Of a stretch of 64,000 nucleotides of DNA, positions 53,863-62,936 are shown one piece after another. The DNA lies in NCBI GenBank assembly GCA_964537685.1, contig CAZICM010000029.1:1-64000 (forward strand). Reading direction: 5' to 3'. The DNA comes from CAZICM01 sp964537685. GTDB taxonomy: Bacteria > Myxococcota_A > Polyangia > Polyangiales > Polyangiaceae. Positions within the stretch are counted from its first letter, which is position 1. The number at the start of each line of letters is the position of its first letter. Below the pieces are notes generated by a model, which searched no databases, was not told the origin of the DNA, and saw only the letters and a program-made list of their open reading frames with translations. The translations under genes and the position numbers were made by a program.

Positions 53863-54360
53863 TCAGCCTTTCGGCCCGCCGCTCCGCCATCTTGCCGAGT
53901 TCGGGCCGGGGGACGCTGGATTGGCGCGCTGGCTCGTAGGCGGTTCTGCGTTGGATGGGGAGCGCAAGCTCGGCGGCTTTTCTCCTGAGCCGGCCAAAAA
54001 CTCCTCGAGCGAGCTCACAAAAGCCTCGTGGTCGCCTGTCTTGCGGATAAAGCCCGCGGCGCCCGTCGCTTGAACGAGGCGTTTTAGTTCTTCGCTGGGC
54101 TTATCTGAATAGAAGACAACAGGACACGAACAGAGCTTATTTTGAAGGGCCACGGTGACGAGCTTCTCCCCGGAAAGCGCTGGCATATTGGCATCCACCA
54201 GCACCAAATCCGGTTTCGCTTCACTAAGTGCCGCTCCAAATCCAAACGGCGAATCAAGCGTGAAGACCTCGTAGCCCCGTGACTGGAGAACAAAGCGCAC
54301 GGCTTCGCGAACCACTTTGCTGTCATCCACAATCAGGATGGTGCGTTTGTTTCGGTCCAT
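53863..54360 (-). CDS. Stand-alone response regulator receiver (REC) protein
   Basis: The 165-residue protein has a REC domain (ILIVDDSKVVRE; phospho-Asp in LVLVDANMPALSG) and a 45-residue Ser/Pro-rich tail with no output domain. It shares with the REC-hemerythrin protein an unusual GFIRKTGD in place of the Lys-Pro motif, so the two receivers are related. It lies 96 bases after the CheA-like kinase stop and is its likely phosphate acceptor. Confidence 0.88.
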   Translation of the reverse strand: MDRNKRTILIVDDSKVVREAVRFVLQSRGYEVFTLDSPFGFGAALSEAKPDLVLVDANMPALSGEKLVTVALQNKLCSCPVVFYSDKPSEELKRLVQATGAAGFIRKTGDHEAFVSSLEEFLAGSGEKPPSLRSPSNAEPPTSQRANPASPGPNSARWRSGGPKG

Positions 54361-54456
54361 AGGCTCAATGGCCTAACAAACTATCCCAGGTCAGCCCGTT
54401 TTCGTTCCGCATTGCGCGCCGCGGGCCAAAGCGTTTGAGCCGCGCACTGGGCTTGT

Positions 54457-56091
54457 TCAAAGCGCCCGCAAATGGTGTTGAGAAAGCAGTGCGCCGGGCT
54501 TCAGCAGAAGTCCCTCTTCTCCGTTCACGAGGACGACTTCGACCGGAAATTGTTCGCTCGTGGGGCACAATCGTTCGACTCGGCACTCACAGCACTCTGC
54601 CTCCGAGGCGAGAGCAATGGTGAATGAGTTTTTTTGAAATTGAAGGACAATACCACCGGATTGAAGATACTTTGAGTCAAATTTTCTCTCAGGAATGCTA
54701 ATTTGCAGTAGTTCGAGAGGATCGAGAGCATTCGATTCAAAATGATCAGATTGGGATGAAACATGAAAGGCAGCGGGGACCGAAAGGGGGATCGCCGCGC
54801 CGGGTGCCCGGAAGCAATGGGCCTGAATAAAACGGCTTGCTTGGGGCACGCGCACACACACATGCGTGCCTTCGCCTTTAAGGCTCTTCAGCCTAATCGT
54901 GCCTCCAATTTTCTTCAGCGCATTCCGCAGCGCATCGAGGCCCACGCCTCGCCCGGAGACATCGGTGACATGGCGGCGCGTTGAGAAACCCGGTTCAAAA
55001 AGCAGATTGACCAGCTCCTGATCCGATGCTGCGGCGGCCCGCTCCGGCGAAAGAAATCCAAGCTCAATTGCGCGGGAACGCACATGTTCAAGATCGACAC
55101 CGCGCCCGTCGTCGTCCACACAGACTTCAATCCAGTCATCCAGGGCGCGCGCCTCGATCACGATGCGGCCGACGGTCGACTTGTTGGCCTTCTCTCGGGA
55201 GGCAGCGTCTTCGATGCCGTGATCCACGGCATTGCGGATCGCATGCAAAACAGCCGTATCCACGGCCTCTGCGGCTTCCGAACGCAACTGAACTCCATCC
55301 GCCTCCATTTGGGCGCGCACTGTCTTGCCAAGTTCTCTGGCCAGCTCCTCGGCCGCACCCTGATGCCGGTACAAAAGGCGCTCCACGGGTACAGAACTAA
55401 ATGCACTGATCTCGGACTGAAGAGCCTTCCACACGCGGTGCAGCCGTTCTGCCGCTCCGCTGGCACTCTGAAGATGCTCTAGGAACACCTGAGTTGCCGC
55501 CTCGGCCAGACGCATTTGAGTTGCCGTGCAAACCCGATCCTGCATTTCCACCCAGCGCGGCGCGCTCGCACTGGATGGGACATTTCCCACCTGTTTAGGC
55601 TTTATCGCACGGAGTTTTGATTCATTAAGCACATCGTCGATCTGTTGAACGAAGCCATCGACGTCGATTCCGCCAAGCGGGCCTGCCTCCTTCTTGCGAA
55701 GCAGCATGGCCACGAAACGCAGCGCCATCGTCACGACCAAATCGAAATCTTCCGGAACCAAAAACGCCGAGCGCTGGGCTTCGACAAAGAGCTCTTCCAC
55801 CTTATGGCTGAGCCGCGCCACATCGTTCACTCCCACCATGCGTGCATCGCCCTTCAACGTATGAATCTCACGCATCAGGCTCGCTTCAATTTCGGCGTTC
55901 CCCTCACCCTTGAACAAGGTCGCCCAAGCGACTTCGAGCGTTTCAATGCGCTCCAGTGCGACGCTCCGGAAGCGCGCCAAGATCTCTGGGGGAAGCACCA
56001 ACCCTTTCATGACTAACAGGCGTCCGATTTCCAGCCCGCGCCCTGCAAAAGAGCTCGCATTTGCTTTAAATCGCCGGCTCGACGCCAGCAT
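54457..56091 (-). CDS. CheA-like histidine kinase
   Basis: An HPt domain has its phospho-His in MREIHTLKGDARMVGV. A dimerisation region, a HATPase (NAVDHGIEDA, DDDGRGVD, GRGVGLDALRNAL) and a degenerate CheW-like C-terminus follow. Sequence after the G box is short and Cys-containing (ECCECRVERLC). It has no receiver of its own; the next gene supplies one. The start is uncertain: ATG at 56091 has AGGAT upstream and avoids the divergent gene, while ATG at 56010 gives a compact HPt start. No receptor or CheW is adjacent. Confidence 0.85.
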   Translation of the reverse strand: MLASSRRFKANASSFAGRGLEIGRLLVMKGLVLPPEILARFRSVALERIETLEVAWATLFKGEGNAEIEASLMREIHTLKGDARMVGVNDVARLSHKVEELFVEAQRSAFLVPEDFDLVVTMALRFVAMLLRKKEAGPLGGIDVDGFVQQIDDVLNESKLRAIKPKQVGNVPSSASAPRWVEMQDRVCTATQMRLAEAATQVFLEHLQSASGAAERLHRVWKALQSEISAFSSVPVERLLYRHQGAAEELARELGKTVRAQMEADGVQLRSEAAEAVDTAVLHAIRNAVDHGIEDAASREKANKSTVGRIVIEARALDDWIEVCVDDDGRGVDLEHVRSRAIELGFLSPERAAAASDQELVNLLFEPGFSTRRHVTDVSGRGVGLDALRNALKKIGGTIRLKSLKGEGTHVCVRVPQASRFIQAHCFRAPGAAIPLSVPAAFHVSSQSDHFESNALDPLELLQISIPERKFDSKYLQSGGIVLQFQKNSFTIALASEAECCECRVERLCPTSEQFPVEVVLVNGEEGLLLKPGALLSQHHLRAL

Positions 56092-56120
56092 ATCATCTGC
56101 GTATCCTGCGCTTTTAAACA

Positions 56121-57584
56121 ATGTCCGGCAGTGCAAAACGAGAAATGCGCGGTGCGCGTGCAATGGGAAGCGCGCTGTTCGTCCTAGTGCTGACGCCTCT
56201 TGTTGCGAGCGCCGAGGAAGCGCCCGAATCGCCCAAACAAGCCGCAGGTGATGCGCTTAAGGGCTCACAGGAAGAGAGGCTTCTCGGCATCGAAAAGCGC
56301 TTGCGCGACCTGGAGCAGGAAAACGCGCGCATGCGTGACGAATTGGAGCGGCTGCGCGATGACAATGATTATGTTGATCAGCAATTAAATAGAATTTTAC
56401 CGCTGACGGGACGCTTTAGCGGTTATTTGGATTTTGGATTCTTTTATGTGCAGGGAAATGGCTCGGGAATACAGAGCGATATAGGCAACCAGCATTTTCC
56501 TGAGTATGCGGGCATTGTCCCTGATTCATGGGTTTTCTATGGCGATCCCCTGGCGACGGTTATCAATTCCCGGGGAGATCCCGCGGATACAGAACTCTCG
56601 CGGGCAGTCGTATTTGATGCGGTAAAGAGCAATGGAAACGCCTCGTTTTTAGTCAATGCCCTTAACTTCGCAATTGTTGCGGGTGTTGGAGACGATTTAA
56701 ACTTCACGAGTTCAATCGATTTTGTTCCCCGGGGACGCAATGTATCTGAAGATAACGATCGTTCATTAGGGGATTTTCTTGATGTTAAATTGGCATACCT
56801 TGAATATGCCGTGCCCATCGATCGTTTTCGATTAAATATCTACGCGGGGAAATTCGATTCCGTGCTTGGATTTGAATACAGGATGCGTGAAGCACCCGAT
56901 CGAATTGGTGTTGCTCCTTCGCTTCTATGCCGCTACACCTGCGGCTCGCCGCTTGGACTTAAGGCGCGCGCACAATTTCTCGACGACACAATTACGCTGA
57001 ATGTTGCCGTCACCAATGGGAGTCATGGCACCGAACACTTCCCTTTTTACGACGAAACCGATTCAAACCAATTCAAAACAATTGCAGGCCGCCTCTCATC
57101 CAAGGCACCGCTTGGCGCCGGCCTTGAAGTTGGCGTCTCCGGATCATTTGGCGCGCAGGATCAGCAGCCCGAAAACAGTGTACATCATTGGCACTATGGA
57201 ATTGATTTAAATCTCGATTGGAATGATTTCCTTCTCACCGCGGAATTTCTTCAGGGCCAAATGGAAGGCAAGACAGCGCCTGAAAGCCCAGCGCCGTGTG
57301 ATCTAAGCCCCTGTTTAAAGTACAAAGGAGCGTACGCCCAGCTCGGATACCGCTTGTTCAACTGGCTCTCGCCCTATGGGCGCGCAGATTTTCGAGAGGC
57401 GCTCCATCAAAACGGAGCAAGCTTCGTCTACATCTCCGAGCTCGCGCGCATCACTCTCGGGGCCCGTTTTGAATTTGGCACTCACGTTATCGTCAAGGCC
57501 GAATACACCCATAGCCAAGAACTTGGCAAAACACCCCAATTCCCGAATGATGTGTTCACCAGCTCAATGCTCCTCAAATACTAA
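56121..57584 (+). CDS. Outer-membrane beta-barrel (porin-like) protein
   Basis: The 487-residue protein has a signal peptide (cut after VASA, about residue 31) and a short coiled coil (ERLLGIEKRLRDLEQENARMRDELERL). Alternating amphipathic strands then run to a C-terminal aromatic (LLKY). This is the layout of phosphate-selective-porin or alginate/outer-membrane families; I cannot assign a substrate. An alternative start is Met9. It is the first gene of a plus-strand series with the cupredoxin and cytochrome. Confidence 0.75.
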   Translation: MSGSAKREMRGARAMGSALFVLVLTPLVASAEEAPESPKQAAGDALKGSQEERLLGIEKRLRDLEQENARMRDELERLRDDNDYVDQQLNRILPLTGRFSGYLDFGFFYVQGNGSGIQSDIGNQHFPEYAGIVPDSWVFYGDPLATVINSRGDPADTELSRAVVFDAVKSNGNASFLVNALNFAIVAGVGDDLNFTSSIDFVPRGRNVSEDNDRSLGDFLDVKLAYLEYAVPIDRFRLNIYAGKFDSVLGFEYRMREAPDRIGVAPSLLCRYTCGSPLGLKARAQFLDDTITLNVAVTNGSHGTEHFPFYDETDSNQFKTIAGRLSSKAPLGAGLEVGVSGSFGAQDQQPENSVHHWHYGIDLNLDWNDFLLTAEFLQGQMEGKTAPESPAPCDLSPCLKYKGAYAQLGYRLFNWLSPYGRADFREALHQNGASFVYISELARITLGARFEFGTHVIVKAEYTHSQELGKTPQFPNDVFTSSMLLKY

Positions 57585-57614
57585 AGTATTAAGTCGGGAA
57601 TATTAAAGTATTAA
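57582..57614 (+). repeat. Short direct repeat in the porin-cupredoxin gap
   Basis: TAAAGTATTAA occurs at 57582-57592 (overlapping the porin stop) and 57604-57614, 22 bases apart, just before the ribosome site GGAGGG. It may be a regulator site or slippage product. Confidence 0.6.
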
Positions 57615-57638
57615 AAATCCATCTGGAGGGAGATCGCC

Positions 57639-58364
57639 GTGAGACCGGGGCACATAATGATAAGATTGTCGGCAATATTGTTGATATTGACCGCGGGAAT
57701 CCCCATACAGAACATCTGGGCGGAAACAGCATCCAGCGCACCCCCTGCCCAAAACCGCCCAGCGAAATCACCGAGCGGCGCCGTTTCCGGCAGCGTGACC
57801 ATTCTAAAGGATGGTAGCCCAAAATCAAATCGATCGGGTGTTGCTGTTTATCTTGAGAATGTGCCGGGACCGCTTCCCGAGCCCGTCGTAAAAGAAATGC
57901 GCCAGAAAAATCTCACATTTACGCCGGGAGTGATGGTGATCGTCAAGGGAAGCACAATAGAATTCCCCAACGATGATAAAGTATTTCACAACGTATTTTC
58001 GGTATCGAAAGCCGCCCGCTTCGATTTGGGCCTTTATAAAAGCGGAACCAAAAAGGCCATTACCTTTAAACAAGCCGGTGTCGTGGATGTTTATTGCAAT
58101 ATCCATCCCCAGATGGCATCAAAAATCAAAGTGCTTGATACCGGATATTATGCTGTTACCGGCGCGGACGGATCGTTTAAGATTAAAAATGTTCCAGTAG
58201 GCACTTATCCCATTGTCGCGTGGCAAGCGAATGGGAAAGAATACCGGGGTGAAATCACGGTGAAGGCCGGAGAAACAAGCACTTTATCGATTTCTCTGAC
58301 CGAGGAAAAGGCCGTGAAACAGCACCTAAAAAAGGACGGTACCCCATACGGTCGTTACAAGTAG
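57639..58364 (+). CDS. Periplasmic cupredoxin (type-1 copper) with carboxypeptidase-regulatory-like domain
   Basis: The 241-residue precursor has a signal peptide (cut near WAET, about 28). The cupredoxin part holds all type-1 copper ligands: His in DKVFHNVF, then Cys, His and Met in YCNIHPQMASKI. From about residue 160 a small beta domain (GYYAVTGADGSFKIKNVPVGTYPIVAW) is of the CarboxypepD-regulatory type. It should shuttle electrons or bind copper in the periplasm. The start is GTG with GGAGGG 8 bases upstream; ATG at 57657 is possible. Confidence 0.85.
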   Translation: MRPGHIMIRLSAILLILTAGIPIQNIWAETASSAPPAQNRPAKSPSGAVSGSVTILKDGSPKSNRSGVAVYLENVPGPLPEPVVKEMRQKNLTFTPGVMVIVKGSTIEFPNDDKVFHNVFSVSKAARFDLGLYKSGTKKAITFKQAGVVDVYCNIHPQMASKIKVLDTGYYAVTGADGSFKIKNVPVGTYPIVAWQANGKEYRGEITVKAGETSTLSISLTEEKAVKQHLKKDGTPYGRYK

Positions 58365-59566
58365 CCTGTCTGTTTATTATTTGCGCAGGGGTCTTCGCTT
58401 GTGGAAAAGCAAAGGACTCGCGCGGCCTATCCGCCTCAGCATCCGCCGACAATTCGAATTCAATTCCTCCAGAAGCCCGCACTTATCCAGTGGCTCATTC
58501 ATCTCTGCGCTGCGCCGAGTGTCACGGACCCATTGCAAAGGATTGGAGCACATCTGCCCATGCCCGCGCAGCCGAGGCTCCGCTCTATCTCGCAATGCAA
58601 AAAGCTGCCGCGCAAGAAAACCAGCCGGGCTGCGAACCATGCCATTCACCGCTTAAAACCTTGGTTGAACCGCTGTCGCCTGTTATTTCCGAAGGCGTGA
58701 GCTGCGAAGTCTGCCATTCAATCGGCGCCCTTCGCGAAGAGCCATTGGGTGTCTCAGCCGCTTATTTTTTAAACGAAAATGTGAAAACCGGATTCCGGTG
58801 CGGCGCCAAAGATAATTATTTTCATAAAGTGGGATGCTCGGCGCAATTTAGGCAATCGATTTTATGCGGTGTCTGCCATTCTTGGGCGATGCCCCGGGCA
58901 TCCGGCGAAGCCCTGTGGATATTCACCGAATATAACGAATGGAAGACCAGCACTTTCAATTCGATCGCGTGCCAGGATTGCCACATGCCTACCGTTGTTG
59001 ACGAAGTCGCGGTTGGATGGGAAAAAAAGGCTCAGGTTGGGCATCACGGTATGCTGGGCGAAAAGCCCGCGCTGCGAGCGCAGGCTCTTCAGCTCAGCGG
59101 ACGTGTCGAAGCTCAGGGACAGCGGATAACCATTGCATTGGATGTGAAAAATACAGGAGCGGGACATAAAGTTCCCGCGGGAATGCCGGGCCGACAAATG
59201 ATTCTCAGGGTGGCCCTGCTTAATCAATCGGGTGCCGAAATAAATAAGCAGGAAAAGATTTACCACAGGCGCCTGGTTCGGGGCACAAGCGAGGAAACCG
59301 CCTTTTTCCGGGCCGAGCGGGAAGACAAAGATACCCGTCTTTCCCCGGGCGAGCAGCGCCGCGAAACCATTGAATTTGAATACAAAGAAAAAGGAAATGT
59401 TCGTATTGAGCTTCTATGGCGTAGTATTGCTCCGGCCATTGGAGCAGATTTCCAAATAGAGCCGGAGGAGATTGTCCTAAGGCGGCATTTGGTTCCATTT
59501 GGAGCCCATTTGGAGGGGCAGGCGGGACGGCAGCAGCTTCCAAAAACAATTTCGGAGAAACCATGA
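58346..59566 (+). CDS. Pentaheme c-type cytochrome, probable lipoprotein, start uncertain
   Basis: Five heme-binding CXXCH motifs are visible: CAECH, CEPCH, CEVCH, CGVCH and CQDCH, within the first half. A beta domain with NTGAGHKVPAG follows, as in cytochrome c554-like proteins. The first ordinary start is GTG at 58490, but that would leave no export signal. The frame is open upstream and reads IRSLQVACLFIICAGVFACGK, a clear lipoprotein signal. The best position to begin it is ATA at 58346 with AAAGGA 9 bases upstream, overlapping the cupredoxin stop by 19 bases. Whether ATA is used, or is a mutated or mis-called ATG, is open. Confidence 0.8.
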   Translation: MRSLQVACLFIICAGVFACGKAKDSRGLSASASADNSNSIPPEARTYPVAHSSLRCAECHGPIAKDWSTSAHARAAEAPLYLAMQKAAAQENQPGCEPCHSPLKTLVEPLSPVISEGVSCEVCHSIGALREEPLGVSAAYFLNENVKTGFRCGAKDNYFHKVGCSAQFRQSILCGVCHSWAMPRASGEALWIFTEYNEWKTSTFNSIACQDCHMPTVVDEVAVGWEKKAQVGHHGMLGEKPALRAQALQLSGRVEAQGQRITIALDVKNTGAGHKVPAGMPGRQMILRVALLNQSGAEINKQEKIYHRRLVRGTSEETAFFRAEREDKDTRLSPGEQRRETIEFEYKEKGNVRIELLWRSIAPAIGADFQIEPEEIVLRRHLVPFGAHLEGQAGRQQLPKTISEKP

Positions 59567-61479
59567 GGCTCCGGACGACATTTATTTTGGCCATGGTGGC
59601 GCTTGTCAGCGGCCTATTAATCATCATTGTTGGACGTGTTGCTATTGTATTGCAAGATTCGGCGCGCTCCGGGCTGACCGACGATTTAAACCGGAGCCGG
59701 GAAATCTTTGAGCAGGCGCGTGTGTATAGGCAATCTCTATATGCGTCTGAAGGGCGGGTAGTCGCCGAGGAACCCCGTTTGAAAGCCGTCGTGGCGACGG
59801 AAGATGTTTCTCAAGAAACGGTTTACGGTGTCGCCTATGACCTGCGCAAAGCATTGCAGAGCGATATTTTTTTAATGACCGACGGAGAGGGGAGGCTGCT
59901 CGCCGATGTGCTCGATCCCAAAGCCGTCGGATTCGATCTCCGGGATAAACCCATTGTAGCCAAGGCCATTGCCGATGGTGAACAAGCAGGCGTCTGGACC
60001 GCGGATGGATCGGTCCTTGAGGTTTTTGCAAAACGCTTAATGTTTGGCACGAGTACCGTCGGTGTTTTGGCCATTGGATTTAAAATAAACGATCAAATTG
60101 CAAGCTCAATTCAGCGCCAAACGGGAAGCATTACGATCGTTATGCTCGATGGCAAAATTATTGCCGCGTCCAGTCTCGAGGATGGTTCACCGCTAAATCG
60201 CGAAATGGCCGAAAAAGCCCTGGTTTCAATGCCAACAGCCGGGGATTCCAATTCCGGATCAGATCCTATTGAATTGATGATTGGCACCGACCGTTATTTG
60301 GGGTTCACCCTTCCTTTTCCGGCTTATTCCGGTGAGTCCAACGTGAAATACGCCATGCTCCGATCCTTGGATCGGGCCATGCTTCCCGCACACCGTGTAT
60401 CAAATATTTTATATCGTATTGCTGCGTTTGGGCTTGCGGCCTCCATCATCGTAGCCATCGCCCTTTCCCTTGCGCTTTCGCGTTCGCTGGATCGCTTGGT
60501 CGTATTCGTGAAGGGCATCGGTGCCGGCCAGCTAAATGCGCGTGTCAATGAAGCTGGGCCAACCGAAATTCGCACCCTCGCCTCGGCGATGAACCGGATG
60601 GTGGCCGAACTCGGTGAATCCAGGGTTCAGTTGGCTGCGAAGCAGAGGCTTGAACAAGAGCTCGAAATTAGTGCGCGCATTCAAACCAGCATTTTGCCGC
60701 GTTCTTTCGACATCGCAGAGCTCTCCATCGCGGCGCGAATGATTCCCGCAACCGAAGTCGGAGGCGACTACTACGACGTGTTTTATGGAGCCGCGCCAAA
60801 GGGGCGATCAAAGCGTGCGCTCGCAGCGTGGCCTCCCAAAGACGCTCCCGTGTGGATTGGAATTGGAGATGTGGCCGGCCATGGCCTGCGCTCCGGGCTC
60901 ATCATGCTGATGGTGCAGAGTGTGGTTTCAGCCTTGGGCCGAGCGAATCCAAAGGCTTCGCCAAGCGATATTGTCCGCGCACTGAACATGGTTCTCTACG
61001 AGAACATCCGGCATCGCCTTGGCCACGATGAGCACGCGACGTTCACGATGATGCGTTACGAAGGCGCTGGGCGATTTGTATTCGCCGGGGCCCACGAGGA
61101 AATTCTAATTTTCCGTTCAAAAACCAGTGGTTTTGAAACTGTTCCGACGGAAGGCCCATGGGTAGGCGCCGTGCATGATGTTGGGGCAACGGCGGTCGAT
61201 ACGGAACTCGTGCTCCACGATGATGACTTGATGATCCTGTACACAGACGGGATAACGGAGACCAAAAATGTTGCTGGTGAACAGTTTGGTCTTGAGCGTT
61301 TGGCCAATGAAATTCTCGCGCGCAAAGAGCAGCCGCCTGAACAGTTGGTCGAAGCGGTCTTTCAAGCTGTGGCTTCGTTTTCGGCTCATCAGGACGACGA
61401 TCGGACCTTGCTTGTGATCCGCTACCATGCGCGCCAGCCTTCATTGGACAGCGCGGCTGCCCCGAGGAAAACAAACTGA
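59563..61479 (+). CDS. SpoIIE/RsbU-type PP2C phosphatase with periplasmic sensor and HAMP
   Basis: The 638-residue protein has TM1 (about 8-30), a Cache-like extracytoplasmic domain (about 35-275), TM2 (about 285-305), a HAMP segment, and a SpoIIE phosphatase domain (about 380-625). The metal-binding motifs are GGDYYDVF, IGDVAGHG and LYTDGITE. It should dephosphorylate the STAS antagonist encoded two genes downstream. It overlaps the cytochrome gene by 4 bases (ATGA) and is followed directly by the HATPase gene. Confidence 0.9.
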   Translation: MRLRTTFILAMVALVSGLLIIIVGRVAIVLQDSARSGLTDDLNRSREIFEQARVYRQSLYASEGRVVAEEPRLKAVVATEDVSQETVYGVAYDLRKALQSDIFLMTDGEGRLLADVLDPKAVGFDLRDKPIVAKAIADGEQAGVWTADGSVLEVFAKRLMFGTSTVGVLAIGFKINDQIASSIQRQTGSITIVMLDGKIIAASSLEDGSPLNREMAEKALVSMPTAGDSNSGSDPIELMIGTDRYLGFTLPFPAYSGESNVKYAMLRSLDRAMLPAHRVSNILYRIAAFGLAASIIVAIALSLALSRSLDRLVVFVKGIGAGQLNARVNEAGPTEIRTLASAMNRMVAELGESRVQLAAKQRLEQELEISARIQTSILPRSFDIAELSIAARMIPATEVGGDYYDVFYGAAPKGRSKRALAAWPPKDAPVWIGIGDVAGHGLRSGLIMLMVQSVVSALGRANPKASPSDIVRALNMVLYENIRHRLGHDEHATFTMMRYEGAGRFVFAGAHEEILIFRSKTSGFETVPTEGPWVGAVHDVGATAVDTELVLHDDDLMILYTDGITETKNVAGEQFGLERLANEILARKEQPPEQLVEAVFQAVASFSAHQDDDRTLLVIRYHARQPSLDSAAAPRKTN

Positions 61480-61480
61480 C

Positions 61481-61954
61481 ATGCTGATGTTCGAGCTGGA
61501 TTTCCGGCCTAATTATGAGCTGATCTCGATTGTCCGAAGATTTGTTTCGGACTTCTACGAGAGAATGCTCAACGATCCGGATGCCGTGTCCAGGGTGGCG
61601 CTGGCCACGCACGAGCTTCTCGAAAATGCGGTTAAATACTCGCTGGATGGTGCGACTTCGCTCTCGATTACGGTGGAGCCCTCGGGAACCCACAATCTCG
61701 TCCGTGTGCGCATTTCAAATCAGGCCGAGGCCAAGCACATCGCGTCCATTCAGGCATTGTTTGACGAAATGGCCCGCTATGAAGATTCGCTCCAGCATTA
61801 CCAAATGGCGATGGAGCGCACGTCCAAACAAAGAGAAGGATCGGGCTTAGGATTGCTCCGGATCAGAGCGGAGGGTGAAATGAAGATGACGCACACACTT
61901 GACGGAAATGTGGTGTGCATTGTCGCTGAGACCTTTGTGGGGAGACCGTCATGA
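61481..61954 (+). CDS. RsbW/SpoIIAB-like anti-sigma-factor-type ATPase
   Basis: The 157-residue single-domain protein has a GHKL ATPase: N box HELLENAVKYS (about 40-50) and G box REGSGLGLLRI (about 120). It should be a serine kinase that phosphorylates the STAS partner and binds it or a target. ATG at 61481 follows GAGGAAA; the longer frame from 61427 overlaps the phosphatase. It overlaps the STAS gene by 4 bases. No sigma factor gene is in the window, so its target is unknown. Confidence 0.85.
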   Translation: MLMFELDFRPNYELISIVRRFVSDFYERMLNDPDAVSRVALATHELLENAVKYSLDGATSLSITVEPSGTHNLVRVRISNQAEAKHIASIQALFDEMARYEDSLQHYQMAMERTSKQREGSGLGLLRIRAEGEMKMTHTLDGNVVCIVAETFVGRPS

Positions 61955-62328
61955 GCACGCTTCCGAATTTGTCTGTATCCGCCGATGATTTTTCAGCGAG
62001 CGCTTCACTGAACGGCAAAACCCTGACAGTGAAGTTCACGGGCAATGCCGATATGCGCACGAAAGATGCGCTCGATCGGCTGCTGTCTGCGCTTCATGGC
62101 GAGGCACAAAAGCTTCGCGTTGAAGCCGTTGTAATCGATTTTCACGGACTCGAATTTATGAACTCGTCGTGCTTCAAAAGCTTTGTTTCTTGGATCAGCG
62201 ATGTGCGCGATTTGGATTCCGATGCGCAGTACGCAATACGCTTTCTGTCCAAGCCCGAACTTCTATGGCAGCGGCGAAGCCTTCATGCGCTGCGCTGTTT
62301 TGCCGTAGATCTAATCACCATCGAATAA
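61951..62328 (+). CDS. STAS-domain antagonist (RsbV/SpoIIAA-like)
   Basis: The 125-residue STAS-fold protein has a likely phosphorylation site in FMNSSCFKSF (residues about 71-80), equivalent to the DSSG motif. It is the probable shared substrate of the kinase and the phosphatase in the two genes before it. Its first codons overlap the ATPase stop by 4 bases. Confidence 0.82.
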   Translation: MSTLPNLSVSADDFSASASLNGKTLTVKFTGNADMRTKDALDRLLSALHGEAQKLRVEAVVIDFHGLEFMNSSCFKSFVSWISDVRDLDSDAQYAIRFLSKPELLWQRRSLHALRCFAVDLITIE

Positions 62329-62349
62329 CCACCGGAATCGCCGCCTGAA

Positions 62350-62913
62350 ATGAAGCCTTGCCCCTTCTGCGCTGAATCCATTCAAGATGCCGCTGTCAAA
62401 TGCCGCTTCTGCGGCAGCATGCTGAACGAGCCGGCGCCCGCCGCGGTTTCTGCCGCAGCATCCGCGATGAGCAAAGCCGTCCCCGATGCAGCCCCTCTCG
62501 CAACACCGGCCCTTCTTTTTGAGGGTGTACCGAATTGGCGGGCCTGGTTCTGGTCGTACTTGTTTGCCGGAGTTCTTTCGGTCGCGGTCGTTGGCCTGTT
62601 CTGGCTCTTGGGGCTCGAGCTCCGCAGGCGCGGCACCCGCTACAAAATCACCAACCGCACCATCGATCACGAGTTCGGTATTTTCTCAAAGCGCATCGAG
62701 ACCATTCAGATGTGGCGCGTGAAAGACATCGATTTTTATCAAAATGTGATCGACCGAATGGTTGGTGTTGCAACGATCACCATCAGCACCAGCGATCCGA
62801 ATGCGCCGAATATTCTCTTGAGGGGATTGCCGGTTTCCCGCGAGCTGTTCGAAAAAATAAAAGACGCTGCGGAAGTTGCGCGCAGGCAGCGCGTTGTCGA
62901 CATCGAGAATTAA
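62350..62913 (+). CDS. Zinc-ribbon / bacterial PH-domain membrane protein
   Basis: The 187-residue protein has an N-terminal zinc ribbon (CPFC at 4-7 and CRFC at 18-21), an Ala-rich linker and a TM segment (about 67-92). A bPH2-type PH domain follows (RYKITNRTIDHEFGIFSKRIETIQMWRVKDIDF). Proteins of this sort are found in membranes; function is unknown. It follows the STAS gene after 21 bases. Confidence 0.82.
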   Translation: MKPCPFCAESIQDAAVKCRFCGSMLNEPAPAAVSAAASAMSKAVPDAAPLATPALLFEGVPNWRAWFWSYLFAGVLSVAVVGLFWLLGLELRRRGTRYKITNRTIDHEFGIFSKRIETIQMWRVKDIDFYQNVIDRMVGVATITISTSDPNAPNILLRGLPVSRELFEKIKDAAEVARRQRVVDIEN

Positions 62914-62936
62914 AGAGCCTTCGGCGCTTCCCGGAC

